NCBI RefSeq assembly: GCF_003725735.1
Contig: NZ_RJTM01000028.1
Coordinates: forward strand, 33,079 to 97,078
Length of the DNA stretch: 64,000 nucleotides
Direction of reading: 5' to 3'
Origin: Sinomicrobium pectinilyticum
GTDB lineage: Bacteria; Bacteroidota; Bacteroidia; Flavobacteriales; Flavobacteriaceae
Made by a program: the position numbers and the translations under genes. Within the stretch, counting starts at the first letter, position 1. The number at the start of each line of letters is the position of its first letter. The notes under the pieces are model-generated. The model saw only the letters and a list, made by a program, of their open reading frames with translations. It was not told where the DNA came from and searched no databases. Of the stretch, positions 27,151 to 36,117 are shown in pieces.

Positions 27151-27243
27151 AATGAGATAATTCGATAATGAGTTAATGAGGTAATTGTTAAATTAGACCT
27201 TTTATTAAATTGTCACATTGGTATATTAACGAATTATCTCATT
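27151..27243. repeat. Intergenic inverted repeat with AATGAGATAATTCG arms
   Basis: AATGAGATAATTCG (27151-27164) and CGAATTATCTCATT (27230-27243) are exact 14-bp inverted arms of a 93-bp A+T-rich element with internal AATGAGTTAATGAG repeats. It lies between the divergent symporter and recR genes and looks like a small non-coding mobile-type repeat. Confidence 0.65.
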
Positions 27244-27273
27244 TCCCAAAGTTAAACTCTATTTCGAATTTCG

Positions 27274-27281
27274 TATTTTTG
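27274..27281 (+). promoter_or_regulatory. recR promoter -7 element very close to the start codon
   Basis: TATTTTTG, a perfect TAnnTTTG, ends only five bases before the recR ATG at 27287. If used, transcription would begin at or next to the start codon, i.e. a leaderless message. Confidence 0.45.
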
Positions 27282-27286
27282 CGGGT

Positions 27287-27904
27287 ATGGAATTCTCCTC
27301 TAAACTATTGGAAAATGCGGTACGGGAAATGTCGCAGCTTCCCGGTATAGGCAAGCGTACGGCCCTGCGGCTTGTATTGCATTTGCTGCGGCAACCTGCG
27401 GAACAGACAGAAAGGCTGGCTTTTGCCCTCCGAAGCCTGAGGAATGAAGTGAAGTATTGCAGGAACTGTCATAATATCTCGGATACGGACCTTTGTGAGA
27501 TATGTGCTAATCCTAAACGGGACGAGTCCCTGGTTTGTGTGGTTGAAGATATCCGTGATGTCATGGCAATAGAAAATACCAGCCAGTACAAAGGACTGTA
27601 TCATGTTTTGGGAGGAAAAATATCTCCTTTGGACGGGGTGGGACCGAATAATCTGAATATTTCCACGTTAATAAATAAAGTAAAGGAAGGTCAGGTCAGA
27701 GAGGTGATATTTGCCCTGAGTTCCACTATGGAAGGAGATACCACCAATTTTTATATCTATAAGCAGATAGAAGCCTATGGCGTAACGACTTCTACGATCG
27801 CCAGGGGTATAGCCGTCGGAGATGAATTGGAATACGCGGATGAGATTACCCTCGGGCGCAGTATATTGCACCGTATTCCGTTTGAGAATTCGCTCAAAGG
27901 ATGA
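27287..27904 (+). CDS. recR: Recombination protein RecR
   Basis: A 205-residue protein for RecFOR-type gap repair. It has the helix-hairpin-helix [12 protein letters not shown] (18-29), the C4 zinc finger (Cys58, Cys61, Cys70, Cys73), a Toprim domain opening [13 protein letters not shown] (about 84) and the C-terminal Walker B-like [21 protein letters not shown]. Length and order are normal. Confidence 0.97.
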   Translation: MEFSSKLLENAVREMSQLPGIGKRTALRLVLHLLRQPAEQTERLAFALRSLRNEVKYCRNCHNISDTDLCEICANPKRDESLVCVVEDIRDVMAIENTSQYKGLYHVLGGKISPLDGVGPNNLNISTLINKVKEGQVREVIFALSSTMEGDTTNFYIYKQIEAYGVTTSTIARGIAVGDELEYADEITLGRSILHRIPFENSLKG

Positions 27905-28029
27905 GCCAAAAAGAAAGGTCCGGAAAATCCGGAATTGAAAGAAAATAAAATAATTTATTTTCAGTAAAAAAAGGTTTTTTTGATTAATTTCGCAATCGAA
28001 AAACGATAAAGCATCTTTAAAATATAAAT

Positions 28030-29346
28030 ATGGCAAAATTTGAACTTAAATTGCCCAAAATGGGAGAAAGTGTTGCGGAAGCAACCATTACATCATGGCT
28101 CAAAGAAGTCGGAGATACCATTGAAATGGATGAGGCAGTTTTAGAGATAGCTACGGATAAAGTGGATTCCGAAGTGCCCAGTGAAGTAGAAGGGGTGCTG
28201 TTGGAAAAACGTTTTGATGTGGATGATGTGGTTCAGGTAGGACAGGTCATTGCCGTAATAGAAACAGAAGGAGAAGGTGGGGTTGCCGATAAGGAAGAAG
28301 TTGCGGAAGCTGCCGTATCGGAAGTGGAAAAGACTTTCGAAGCAGCTAAAGAAACAGCGGCACCTGCAATAGCCGGACCGGTGGATTTTTCCGCTTCAGA
28401 AAGGTTTTATTCTCCCCTGGTTAAGAATATAGCAAAAGAAGAAGGTATATCCCTGGAGGAGCTGGAACACATACCCGGGTCCGGGAAAAACGGCAGGGTA
28501 ACCAAAAACGATATTCTGGGTTATCTGGAAAACCGGGGAGCACAAAAACAAGTTACAGGAAAGACTGCCCCTGCAGCAGGAAGTTCAGAAAAAACAGAAC
28601 CCGTAGAGGCGGCACCTCAGGTTGCCGTAAGCAGTGGAGAGGATGAGATCATAGAGATGGACCGTATGCGGAAACTGATCTCACACCATATGATACAAAG
28701 CGTACAAACATCCGCTCACGTACAGAGTTTTGTGGAAGTAGACGTTACCAATATTGTAAACTGGCGCAATAAGAAAAAGGGAGAATTTGAAAAAAGGGAA
28801 GGGGAGAAACTGACTTTTACCCCTATCTTTATGGAAGCCGTAGCCAGGGCCCTGCGCGATTTTCCGATGATGAATATTTCCGTAGAAGGGGATAAGATCA
28901 TTAAAAAGAAAAATATAAACCTGGGAATGGCGGCAGCCCTGCCCAACGGTAATCTTATAGTGCCCGTTATCCGTAATGCCGATCAGCTGAATCTTGTGGG
29001 ACTGGCCAGGCAGGTAAACGACCTTGCCGGGAGGGCCAGGCAAAATAAACTTAAACCGGACGAAGTGCAGGGTGGCACTTATACCGTGACCAATGTGGGG
29101 ACTTTCGGAAGTGTTATGGGGACTCCTATTATCAATCAGCCCCAGGTAGGTATATTGGCCCTTGGAGCTATCCGGAAAGTACCTGCCGTAATAGAAACTC
29201 CCGAAGGTGATTTTATCGGTATACGGCACAGGATGTTCCTGTCCCATAGTTATGATCACAGGGTGGTTGACGGTGCCCTGGGCGGAATGTTTGTAAAGCG
29301 GGTGGCCGACTACCTGGAGGCGTGGGACCCGGAAAGAACAATATAA
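28030..29346 (+). CDS. 2-oxoacid dehydrogenase E2 (dihydrolipoyl acyltransferase)
   Basis: A 438-residue E2 core protein: one lipoyl domain (1-80, lipoyl Lys44 in IATDKVDSEVP), an Ala/Glu-rich linker, the E3-binding domain (126-168), a second linker, and the catalytic domain (about 205-438) with the HxxxD pair His410 and Asp414 in SYDHRVVDG. It transfers an acyl group from lipoate to CoA. A single lipoyl domain and sequence style favour the branched-chain 2-oxoacid complex over pyruvate dehydrogenase, but no E1 or E3 gene is next to it to confirm this. Confidence 0.92.
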   Translation: MAKFELKLPKMGESVAEATITSWLKEVGDTIEMDEAVLEIATDKVDSEVPSEVEGVLLEKRFDVDDVVQVGQVIAVIETEGEGGVADKEEVAEAAVSEVEKTFEAAKETAAPAIAGPVDFSASERFYSPLVKNIAKEEGISLEELEHIPGSGKNGRVTKNDILGYLENRGAQKQVTGKTAPAAGSSEKTEPVEAAPQVAVSSGEDEIIEMDRMRKLISHHMIQSVQTSAHVQSFVEVDVTNIVNWRNKKKGEFEKREGEKLTFTPIFMEAVARALRDFPMMNISVEGDKIIKKKNINLGMAAALPNGNLIVPVIRNADQLNLVGLARQVNDLAGRARQNKLKPDEVQGGTYTVTNVGTFGSVMGTPIINQPQVGILALGAIRKVPAVIETPEGDFIGIRHRMFLSHSYDHRVVDGALGGMFVKRVADYLEAWDPERTI

Positions 29347-29405
29347 ACCGCAGAGGCATACATCCCTATGTTTCTGCTGTGAATAATTACAGCGATGAGT
29401 ATTAA

Positions 29406-29436
29406 AAAACCCCGGCATTGTTCGGGGTTTTCTTTT
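29406..29436 (+). terminator. Terminator after the E2 gene
   Basis: Stem AAAACCCCG/CGGGGTTTT (29406-29414 with 29423-29431), 8-nt loop, T-rich tail. Confidence 0.85.
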
Positions 29437-29488
29437 GCAATCAGTATATTTACCATAATTTAAAGACTCGAAATTCTTAATTTTAATA

Positions 29489-30265
29489 ATGGAACTTAAA
29501 CTCACCAGACCTATTTGTTTTTTTGACCTGGAAACTACCGGGACCGACGTGGCTAAAGACCGGATTGTGGAAATATCCATCCTTAAAGTATACCCTAACG
29601 GAAATAAGGAGAGCAAAACCTGGTTGGTCAACCCGGAAATGCCCATACCCGAACATTCGACTGCTATTCATGGTATTACGGATGAAAAAGTGGCTGACGA
29701 ACCTACATTTAAACAGCTGTCCCGCGAGATATACAATATGATAAAAGACAGTGATCTGGCCGGATATAATTCCAATCGTTTTGATATCCCCCTTCTTGCA
29801 GAGGAGATGTTGCGTGCCGAAGTGGATTTTGAAATGAAGAACCGCCTGGCCGTAGATGTGCAGACTATCTTTCACATGATGGAAAAACGCACCCTGGAAG
29901 CTGCATATAAGTTTTACTGCGACAAAAGCCTGGATAATGCACACTCTGCCGAAGCAGATACGACCGCTACATACGAGGTGCTGAAATCACAGCTGGACCG
30001 GTATGAGGAACTGCAGAACGATATAAAATTCCTTTCCGAATTTACTACCCGGAAACAGACCGCCGATTTCGCCGGTTACATTACCTATAATGAAGAAGGT
30101 GTGGAAATTTTTTCTTTTGGCAAGCACAAAGGAAGGCTTGTAGAAGAAGTCCTGGAAAAAGAACCGGGATATTTCGGCTGGCTTTTGAATGCCGATTTCC
30201 CGCTCTATACCAAAAAAGTGCTTACCGGCATAAAATTGCGAAAACTAAACAATAAACTTCTGTAA
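29489..30265 (+). CDS. DEDDh 3'-5' exonuclease (DNA polymerase III epsilon-like)
   Basis: A 258-residue exonuclease. Exo I is FFDLETTGTD (Asp13, Glu15), Exo II GYNSNRFDIPLL, and Exo III the His-x4-Asp of NAHSAEADTTATYE, the DEDDh set. The C-terminal part (about 195-258, FSFGKHKGRLVEEVL...PGYFGWLLNADFP) resembles the small domain found in exodeoxyribonuclease X-type proteins. It is a stand-alone proofreading or repair nuclease, not the polymerase subunit by context. The next gene follows after 7 bases. Confidence 0.88.
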   Translation: MELKLTRPICFFDLETTGTDVAKDRIVEISILKVYPNGNKESKTWLVNPEMPIPEHSTAIHGITDEKVADEPTFKQLSREIYNMIKDSDLAGYNSNRFDIPLLAEEMLRAEVDFEMKNRLAVDVQTIFHMMEKRTLEAAYKFYCDKSLDNAHSAEADTTATYEVLKSQLDRYEELQNDIKFLSEFTTRKQTADFAGYITYNEEGVEIFSFGKHKGRLVEEVLEKEPGYFGWLLNADFPLYTKKVLTGIKLRKLNNKLL

Positions 30266-30272
30266 ATACCCG

Positions 30273-31217
30273 GTGAAACACTTTCTGTATACCTTATTGT
30301 TCTTTTCATGCGGGATACTGGCCCAGGAAAAGGCCGTTACGGGAAGTGTGCTGAATGAAGACACCGGTGAACCGGTTCCCTTTGCACATCTTATTCTGGC
30401 AGGAAAAACATCCGGAACATCAACGGATGAAAACGGTAATTTCCACTGGGTTCCGGGAGAAAGCGACGAAGATGTCATGGTGCGGTTCAGTTGTGTGGGG
30501 TTTAAGTCCAGAATGTTGCCTTTGTCCGTATTATCCAGAGCAAGAGTTTATCTGGAACCGGATGTCGAAGCATTGAAGGAAGTAGAAGTTTATCTTGTAA
30601 AAGGTACCGACCATAAGAATATAAACGGTTTTTCCGGTAAAAGGTCCATAGGTCTCGGGAATTTCAGTGGAGGGGCGTATCCTTCTGCCGTAGCTAAATA
30701 TTATGAAAAACCACGTAATTTTGCAGGAAATTGTTTTTTAGAAAATATACAGGTCCGGTTTTATCCTGCGCGGGAGCAAAACAATATTGCTGCAGTGTTT
30801 CGCCTCCGTATACTGGAGGTTACCCCTGAAGGTAAACCGGGTAAGGACCTGTTGCCGGATAACCTTATTGTAAGGAGGGAACCATTGAGTTTCAAAACAG
30901 AGATAAACCTGTTACCATATCATATCCGTATACCGGATGATGGTTTCTTTGTGGCGGTAGAGCACCTTTTTATAAAGGAGAACGCTTATAAGGAGACCAG
31001 GACACTGGGGATAAATGATACGCTGACGTATGATAATGTGTCTGTAGTAAAGTATGCCCCGGTTTTTAAAGGCGTTCTGGAATGGGATGATGAAAATTTC
31101 CGGTCCTACTATCGCAGTACCGACGGATGGAAGAAAATGAACCGGCTGGATACTTCCGATCCTGTCTTTGGCAACAGGATACCGGTTCCCGCCTTTAAGC
31201 TGAAGATAACAAATTAA
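30273..31217 (+). CDS. Secreted protein with carboxypeptidase-like regulatory domain
   Basis: A 314-residue exported protein beginning at GTG 30273. Residues 1-18 form a signal peptide (LLFFSCGILAQ). Residues about 20-100 are a CarboxypepD_reg-like beta sandwich (VTGSVLNEDTGEPVPFAHLILAGK... TSTDENGNF), the module also found before TonB plugs, here ending EVEVYLV. The remaining 200 residues are beta-rich and of no recognised family. It is only 7 bases after the exonuclease gene. Confidence 0.8.
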   Translation: MKHFLYTLLFFSCGILAQEKAVTGSVLNEDTGEPVPFAHLILAGKTSGTSTDENGNFHWVPGESDEDVMVRFSCVGFKSRMLPLSVLSRARVYLEPDVEALKEVEVYLVKGTDHKNINGFSGKRSIGLGNFSGGAYPSAVAKYYEKPRNFAGNCFLENIQVRFYPAREQNNIAAVFRLRILEVTPEGKPGKDLLPDNLIVRREPLSFKTEINLLPYHIRIPDDGFFVAVEHLFIKENAYKETRTLGINDTLTYDNVSVVKYAPVFKGVLEWDDENFRSYYRSTDGWKKMNRLDTSDPVFGNRIPVPAFKLKITN

Positions 31218-31379
31218 AGATATCTGGTGTGCAACCCGGAAAACCATAAATACAAATAAAACCGACATGATTAAAATAATTTTTAAGGCACAAGTACGCA
31301 TAATTGTTTTAATCTTCGAATCTTCCCGACGGTCGGATAGAGGTTTCGTATGACCATTGAAAAAACAATAAAAAGACAT

Positions 31380-31988
31380 ATGAAAATAATCTGTATAGGT
31401 AGGAATTATACCGATCATATTAAAGAATTGGCCAATGAACGTCCGGCCGCCCCCGTGATATTTATAAAGCCGGATACGGCCCTGTTGCGGGAAAAGGATT
31501 TTTATATCCCCGGTTTCAGTGAGGACATACACTACGAAGTAGAATTGCTCGTGAAAATAAACAAGGTGGGGAAACATATCGATGCCAGGTTTGCACATAA
31601 ATATTATGACGAAATAGGGCTCGGGATCGATTTTACCGCGAGAGATGTACAGGGTATGCTTAAAGAAAAAGGGCTGCCCTGGGAAAAAGCAAAGGCTTTT
31701 GACGGATCGGCAGTGGTGGGGAACTGGGAGTCCAAAACAAAGCATCCTGATATCAATAATATCCGTTTTCGCCTGGAAAAGAACGGAGATGTTGTACAGG
31801 AGGGAAATACGGAACTGATGCTTTGGAAAGTAGATGAACTTATAGCTTATATTTCGGGGTATTTTACGCTGAAAAAGGGTGATATTATTTTTACCGGTAC
31901 ACCGGCAGGAGTAGGTAAAGTGGATCCGGGCGACTTCCTCGAAGGTTTTCTGGAAGATAAAAGCTCATTTGCCCTGAATATAAAATAA
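31380..31988 (+). CDS. Fumarylacetoacetate hydrolase family protein
   Basis: A 202-residue single-domain member of the FAH family: MKIICIGRNYTDHIKEL at the start, metal ligands in IHYEVELLVKI (Glu pair) and GIDFTARDVQ (Asp), and the KAFDGSAVVGNW and TGTPAGVGKV segments. Such proteins act on 2-oxo acid or acylpyruvate substrates. Start chosen at ATG 31380, the family's normal N-terminus, over the in-frame ATG ten codons earlier. Length matches the short acylpyruvase-like class. Confidence 0.9.
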   Translation: MKIICIGRNYTDHIKELANERPAAPVIFIKPDTALLREKDFYIPGFSEDIHYEVELLVKINKVGKHIDARFAHKYYDEIGLGIDFTARDVQGMLKEKGLPWEKAKAFDGSAVVGNWESKTKHPDINNIRFRLEKNGDVVQEGNTELMLWKVDELIAYISGYFTLKKGDIIFTGTPAGVGKVDPGDFLEGFLEDKSSFALNIK

Positions 31989-32037
31989 AATAATTCCTTT
32001 AAGGAGAAGTGTCGCTTATATATTAAAAAGAAATAAT

Positions 32038-32376
32038 ATGCCATACAGTTTGGAAAAATTGGAAGAACTGTCCGACGGAGACAGGGATTTTATAACTTCG
32101 GTTGTATCCGTGTTTGTAGAAGAAACGCCTGCGGATATGAAGGAGTTGGAACAGGCCGTGCAAACAGGCGATTTTGACGCGATATACAGACATGCCCATA
32201 AGATAAAACCCAATGTGGATCTGCTTGGTATGGAAGAAACCACCTCGTTGATACGTGTCCTGGAAACAAAAGCCAAAGAGCATACGGATATTTCCGGTAT
32301 AAAAGGTATGTATGCGGAAGTAAAGGAGCAGATACGGGAAGTCATAACGGAATTAAAAACGGATTTTGCACTGTAA
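32038..32376 (+). CDS. Stand-alone Hpt phosphotransfer protein
   Basis: A 112-residue four-helix protein with the Hpt motif HAHKIKPNVDLLG; His54 is the phospho-accepting residue and Lys57 its usual partner. Hpt proteins relay phosphate between hybrid histidine kinases and response regulators. No kinase or regulator is nearby. The stop overlaps the cinA start by one base (TAATG), so the two are translated together. Confidence 0.85.
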   Translation: MPYSLEKLEELSDGDRDFITSVVSVFVEETPADMKELEQAVQTGDFDAIYRHAHKIKPNVDLLGMEETTSLIRVLETKAKEHTDISGIKGMYAEVKEQIREVITELKTDFAL

Positions 32377-33623
32377 TGCAGGCAGAGATTATTACTATCG
32401 GGGACGAGATCCTCATCGGGCAGATTGTAGATACCAATTCCGCATACATTGCTGCGGAACTGAATAAGATCGGAATTTCGGTTTACCAGGTTACTTCTGC
32501 CCAGGACAACAGGGAGCACATCCTAAAAACCCTGGAAGAAGCCCGTCGCCGTACTAATATAATCATTATTACCGGTGGACTGGGGCCTACCAGAGATGAT
32601 GTTACCAAGCATACGCTTTGCGAGTTCTTTGGGGATATCCTGGTGCAGGACCAGAAAGTCCTTGCGCATATAGAAGAATTGTTTGCGAAGCACATAAACA
32701 CACCGATATCGAACCTGAACCGGAGCCAGGCTATGGTGCCCTCCGGGGCCGAGGTACTTATGAACAGGTACGGTACTGCACCCGGAATGTGGTTTGAAAA
32801 GGAAGGAGTGGTGTATATATCTCTTCCCGGTGTGCCCTATGAAATGAAAGCGCTGATGCAGGGAGAAGTGCTTCCGAGGCTAAGGGAAAACTACGACAGG
32901 CCTTATATTTTACATCGTACCATTATTACTTATGGGATGGGGGAAAGCGATATAGCCAATAGTATTGCCGACTGGGAAAATGCCCTGCCTTCCTTTGTAA
33001 AACTTGCGTATTTGCCTCAAATAGGAAAAGTACGTCTTCGTCTGACTGCAAAAGGGACCGATAAGGAGTTTATAGAATCGGTAGTTTCCGATAAGGTACA
33101 TGAACTTTATGGACTTATAGGAGACATTATATACGACCTGGAAAGCGACGAGCCTTTGGAAGTCTTGCTGGGAAAATTGCTCGCAGATAAAAAAAAGACA
33201 CTGGCTGCTGCCGAAAGCTGTACCGGAGGGATGGTATCGGAACGGATGACCTCGGCACCCGGGGCATCGGTTTATTTTCGCGGAGGAGTGGTGAGCTATG
33301 CCACGGAAACAAAAGCGGATGTGCTCGGTGTGCCGCAGGAATTGATAGACAAGCACAGTGTAGTGAGTGCGGAGGTCGCCGAGGCCATGGCCACAGGAGT
33401 GCGAAAATTGCTCAAATCGGACTTTGCCGTGTCTACTACGGGCAATGCGGGCCCGACCAAGGGAGATTCCGATGCGGAAATTGGTACTGTGTACATAGGG
33501 ATAGCAACTCCGAAAGGTGTGTATTCCCAAAAATTCAACTTTGGAAATCACCGCGAAAAGGTACTGAATAAGGCAGTGAACAAGACATTGGAAATGCTTT
33601 GGGAAGAAATTTTAAAAAATTAA
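32376..33623 (+). CDS. cinA: CinA: ADP-ribose/NMN-handling protein
   Basis: A 415-residue two-domain protein. The N-terminal MoCF-like domain (1-170; ITIGDEILIGQIVDTNSAYIA, TGGLGPTRDD) is the COG1058 pyrophosphatase part; the C-terminal domain (from about 255; AAESCTGGMVSERMTS, GNAGPTKGDSDAEIGTVYIG) is the PncC-type nicotinamide-mononucleotide deamidase. Together they take part in NAD-derived pyridine nucleotide salvage. The name competence/damage-inducible is historical. Its ATG overlaps the Hpt stop. The rpmB promoter follows. Confidence 0.95.
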   Translation: MQAEIITIGDEILIGQIVDTNSAYIAAELNKIGISVYQVTSAQDNREHILKTLEEARRRTNIIIITGGLGPTRDDVTKHTLCEFFGDILVQDQKVLAHIEELFAKHINTPISNLNRSQAMVPSGAEVLMNRYGTAPGMWFEKEGVVYISLPGVPYEMKALMQGEVLPRLRENYDRPYILHRTIITYGMGESDIANSIADWENALPSFVKLAYLPQIGKVRLRLTAKGTDKEFIESVVSDKVHELYGLIGDIIYDLESDEPLEVLLGKLLADKKKTLAAAESCTGGMVSERMTSAPGASVYFRGGVVSYATETKADVLGVPQELIDKHSVVSAEVAEAMATGVRKLLKSDFAVSTTGNAGPTKGDSDAEIGTVYIGIATPKGVYSQKFNFGNHREKVLNKAVNKTLEMLWEEILKN

Positions 33624-33631
33624 TGCAGGCA

Positions 33632-33664
33632 TTTGTCTGTCAGCGAAAAAATTCGTTAATTTGC
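33632..33664 (+). promoter_or_regulatory. Predicted promoter of rpmB-rpmG-DUF4295
   Basis: TTTG (33632-33635), 21-bp spacer, TAATTTGC (33657-33664), a near match to TAnnTTTG. The rpmB ATG is 35 bases downstream. Confidence 0.5.
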
Positions 33665-33699
33665 ACCCTGTTTTTAGATAACACAAAAGTATAGAAGAA

Positions 33700-33936
33700 A
33701 TGTCAAGAGTTTGTGAGCTTACCGGAAAAAGGGCAATGGTGGGGAACAATGTTTCTCACGCCATGAACAAGACAAAGCGTAAATTTAATGTTAACCTTAC
33801 TAAAAAACGCTTTTATATTCCAGAAGAAGACCGTTGGGTCACTTTGAAGATTTCTACTTCCGCATTGAAGACCATCAATAAAAAAGGTATATCCGCGGTG
33901 TTGAAAGAAGCAAGGGCTAAAGGATATTACAAATAA
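33700..33936 (+). CDS. rpmB: 50S ribosomal protein L28
   Basis: A 78-residue protein starting [21 protein letters not shown], the L28 signature. It has only one cysteine, so it is the zinc-free form. First gene of rpmB-rpmG-DUF4295. Confidence 0.97.
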   Translation: MSRVCELTGKRAMVGNNVSHAMNKTKRKFNVNLTKKRFYIPEEDRWVTLKISTSALKTINKKGISAVLKEARAKGYYK

Positions 33937-33963
33937 TCGTTTTTTTAAGAAAAGCATAGAGAG

Positions 33964-34146
33964 ATGGCAAAGAAAGGTAACAGAATACAGGTGATATTGG
34001 AGTGCACAGAGCACAAGGAGTCAGGTATGCCTGGAACGTCAAGATACATTACCACAAAGAACAAGAAGAATACTCCGGATAGGCTGGAAATCAAAAAATT
34101 CAACCCTATCCTGAAGAGGATGACAGTTCACAAAGAAATTAAATAA
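33964..34146 (+). CDS. rpmG: 50S ribosomal protein L33
   Basis: A 60-residue protein, [18 protein letters not shown], with a single cysteine (Cys14): the zinc-free form of L33. It is 27 bases after rpmB. Confidence 0.97.
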   Translation: MAKKGNRIQVILECTEHKESGMPGTSRYITTKNKKNTPDRLEIKKFNPILKRMTVHKEIK

Positions 34147-34186
34147 TTAGATATTTTCGCAGAAAATATCAAATAACGTTAGAGTC

Positions 34187-34339
34187 ATGGCAAAGAAAAC
34201 CGTAGCAACCTTACAGACTAAGTCCAAGAGATTGAGCAAGGCCATTAAAATGGTGAAATCTCCGAAAACAGGCGCATATACTTTTGTAGAATCAGTTATG
34301 GATCCTTCACTGGTTAATGACTGGTTGAGCAAACAGTAA
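34187..34339 (+). CDS. DUF4295 small basic protein
   Basis: A 50-residue protein beginning MAKKTVATLQTKSKRLSKA and ending DPSLVNDWLSKQ. It is very basic in its first half. Proteins of this type (DUF4295) are found almost only in Bacteroidota, directly after rpmG, and are suspected to be ribosome-associated. The position here, 40 bases after rpmG and before a terminator, is the standard one. Confidence 0.92.
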   Translation: MAKKTVATLQTKSKRLSKAIKMVKSPKTGAYTFVESVMDPSLVNDWLSKQ

Positions 34340-34367
34340 AAAAAAGTTCACAATATTTTTATATATC

Positions 34368-34402
34368 AGCTACTTTCATACCGAAAGTAGCTTTTTGTTT
34401 TT
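34368..34402 (+). terminator. Terminator after DUF4295
   Basis: Stem AGCTACTTTC/GAAAGTAGCT (34368-34377 with 34383-34392), 5-nt loop, TTTTTGTTTTT tail. It separates the ribosomal genes from ftsY. Confidence 0.85.
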
Positions 34403-34403
34403 A

Positions 34404-34411
34404 TATCTTTG
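34404..34411 (+). promoter_or_regulatory. Possible ftsY promoter -7 element
   Basis: TATCTTTG just after the preceding terminator, about 150 bases before ftsY. No -33 element is clear, and the leader would be long. Confidence 0.3.
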
Positions 34412-34559
34412 AGGGGTGTAAAAGGTCATTAAGGTTATTTCGTTATTCGGATTGTTGGAATACCGGAATGCTGTGCCCCGGAATTATCTTCAATAATCCG
34501 CGAACCTATCGATCCGTAACTATTATGACCCGTAACTCAGCAACCCAATAACCCGATTC

Positions 34560-35513
34560 ATGAATTTATTTAAGAAAATATTCTCTTCAGAAAAAAAAGA
34601 GACCCTGGATAAAGGCCTGGAGAAAACCAAAACCAGTTTTTTCGGCAAGTTGAGTAAAGCGGTAGCCGGGAAGTCGAAAGTAGATGATGAGGTACTGGAT
34701 AACCTCGAAGAAGTACTGGTAAGCAGTGATGTCGGTGTAAATACCACCCTGAAGATCATAGAACGTATAGAAGAACGTGTTTCCAGGGACAAATATCTGG
34801 GGACCGAAGAGCTCAACAGGATACTCCGCGAGGAAATTGCCGGATTATTGTCAGAAACCAATACCGGGGAAGCTACCGAATTTACAATACCCCAGGATAA
34901 AAAACCTTATGTTATGATGGTGGTAGGAGTGAATGGCGTAGGGAAAACCACCACTATCGGTAAGCTGGCCTATCAGTTCAAGAAACAGGGAAAAAAGGTG
35001 GTATTGGGTGCTGCCGATACCTTCAGGGCTGCAGCTATAGACCAGTTGCAGATATGGGCAGACCGGGTTGATGTACCGATCGTAAGACAGAATATGGGAA
35101 GCGATCCGGCTTCGGTGGCCTTTGACACCCTGAAATCTGCCGTAACCCAGGATGCCGATGTGGTCATCATAGATACCGCCGGGCGCTTGCATAATAAGGT
35201 TAACCTGATGAACGAATTATCCAAGGTAAAAAGGGTGATGCAAAAAGTTGTAGACGATGCCCCGCATGATGTTCTGCTTGTGCTTGACGGGTCTACCGGG
35301 CAGAATGCCTTTGAACAGGCCAAACAATTTACAAAAGCAACCGAAGTGACCTCGCTGGCCGTGACCAAACTCGACGGAACAGCCAAGGGAGGAGTGGTGA
35401 TAGGCATTTCCGATCAGTTCCGTATCCCCGTTAAATATATTGGTGTCGGGGAGGGGATTGAAGACCTCCAGGTATTTAATAAATATGAATTTGTGGATTC
35501 TTTCTTTAAATAA
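34560..35513 (+). CDS. ftsY: Signal recognition particle receptor FtsY
   Basis: A 317-residue SRP-family GTPase that docks ribosome-SRP complexes at the membrane. The N domain (about 20-105) precedes the G domain with G1 GVNGVGKT (123-130), ADTFRAAA, the DTAGR motif and TKLDGTAKGG. The acidic A domain seen in E. coli is essentially absent; only about 15 basic residues (MNLFKKIFSSEKK) precede the N domain, as is usual in this phylum. Confidence 0.96.
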   Translation: MNLFKKIFSSEKKETLDKGLEKTKTSFFGKLSKAVAGKSKVDDEVLDNLEEVLVSSDVGVNTTLKIIERIEERVSRDKYLGTEELNRILREEIAGLLSETNTGEATEFTIPQDKKPYVMMVVGVNGVGKTTTIGKLAYQFKKQGKKVVLGAADTFRAAAIDQLQIWADRVDVPIVRQNMGSDPASVAFDTLKSAVTQDADVVIIDTAGRLHNKVNLMNELSKVKRVMQKVVDDAPHDVLLVLDGSTGQNAFEQAKQFTKATEVTSLAVTKLDGTAKGGVVIGISDQFRIPVKYIGVGEGIEDLQVFNKYEFVDSFFK

Positions 35514-35607
35514 ATCCGTTTCCGGATAAAAATATACTTTGTCTTTTCGATCTTAGTACACAACAAAATTCAATGTGACGGGATTTTATTCTTCAGAGAG
35601 TTCTGAT

Positions 35608-35862
35608 ATTATCGGGATGAAGAGGGAATCCTATGGAGTTATAACAGAGTATATAGAGCAGAAAAACCAAAAGGCTCCTCCGTTCAGATGAAGGGAGGTG
35701 GCTCATCCATGATGAGACGGAGGGTTTGATCTCCCGGACCATGGATATCATCGGAAACACCAGGGTGTATACAACCAAAGTTCGGGCTGGTCAAAACTCC
35801 CTGTCCCGCAAAGCGGCCCATGCCTTTTTCAATCCGGCTCAGCACGGCGTCTTCTCTCCATA
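35608..35862. repeat. 255-bp repeat unit, copy 1 of tandem pair
   Basis: Begins ATTATCGGGATGAAGAG and contains a CCTCC-TTCAGATGAAGGGAGG hairpin (about 35688-35700), TCTCCCGGACCATGGATAT and GGCTCAGCACGGCGTCTTCTC. The next 255 bases repeat it with scattered substitutions. On the minus strand one frame is open for about 57 codons, ending ...LRLIMDEPPPFI-stop, and stays open in copy 2; no start codon context or family is recognised. Confidence 0.85.
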
Positions 35863-36117
35863 ATTATCGGGATGAAGAGAGAAATCCTTTGAAGTTATAA
35901 CGGAGTAAACAGGGCAGAAAAAACCAAAAGGCTCCTCCCTTCAGATGAAGGGAGGTGGCTCATCTATGATGAGACGGAGGGTTTGATCTCCCGGACCATG
36001 GATATCCCCGCAAACATCAGGGTATATACAGTCAAAGTTCGGGCTGATCAAAATTCCCTGTCCCGCAAAGCGACCCACGCCTTCTTCAATCCGGCTCAGC
36101 AGGGCGTCTTCTCCCGA
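35863..36117. repeat. 255-bp repeat unit, copy 2 of tandem pair
   Basis: Direct continuation of copy 1, in the same orientation, with a perfect 9-bp hairpin CCTCCCTTC-AGAT-GAAGGGAGG (about 35935-35957). It is followed by a short start of a third unit (ATTATCGGGAAG at 36126). The whole 35514-36370 interval between ftsY and the protease has no convincing gene. Confidence 0.85.

Noticed and set aside
35593..35778. Minus-strand 61-codon frame in the repeat region
   Set aside because: No family, no start context, and the corresponding frame is not maintained in the second repeat unit.
35608..36117. CRISPR array or rRNA-like structure
   Set aside because: The unit is 255 bp with no short repeats and unique spacers, and no cas genes or rRNA motifs are present.
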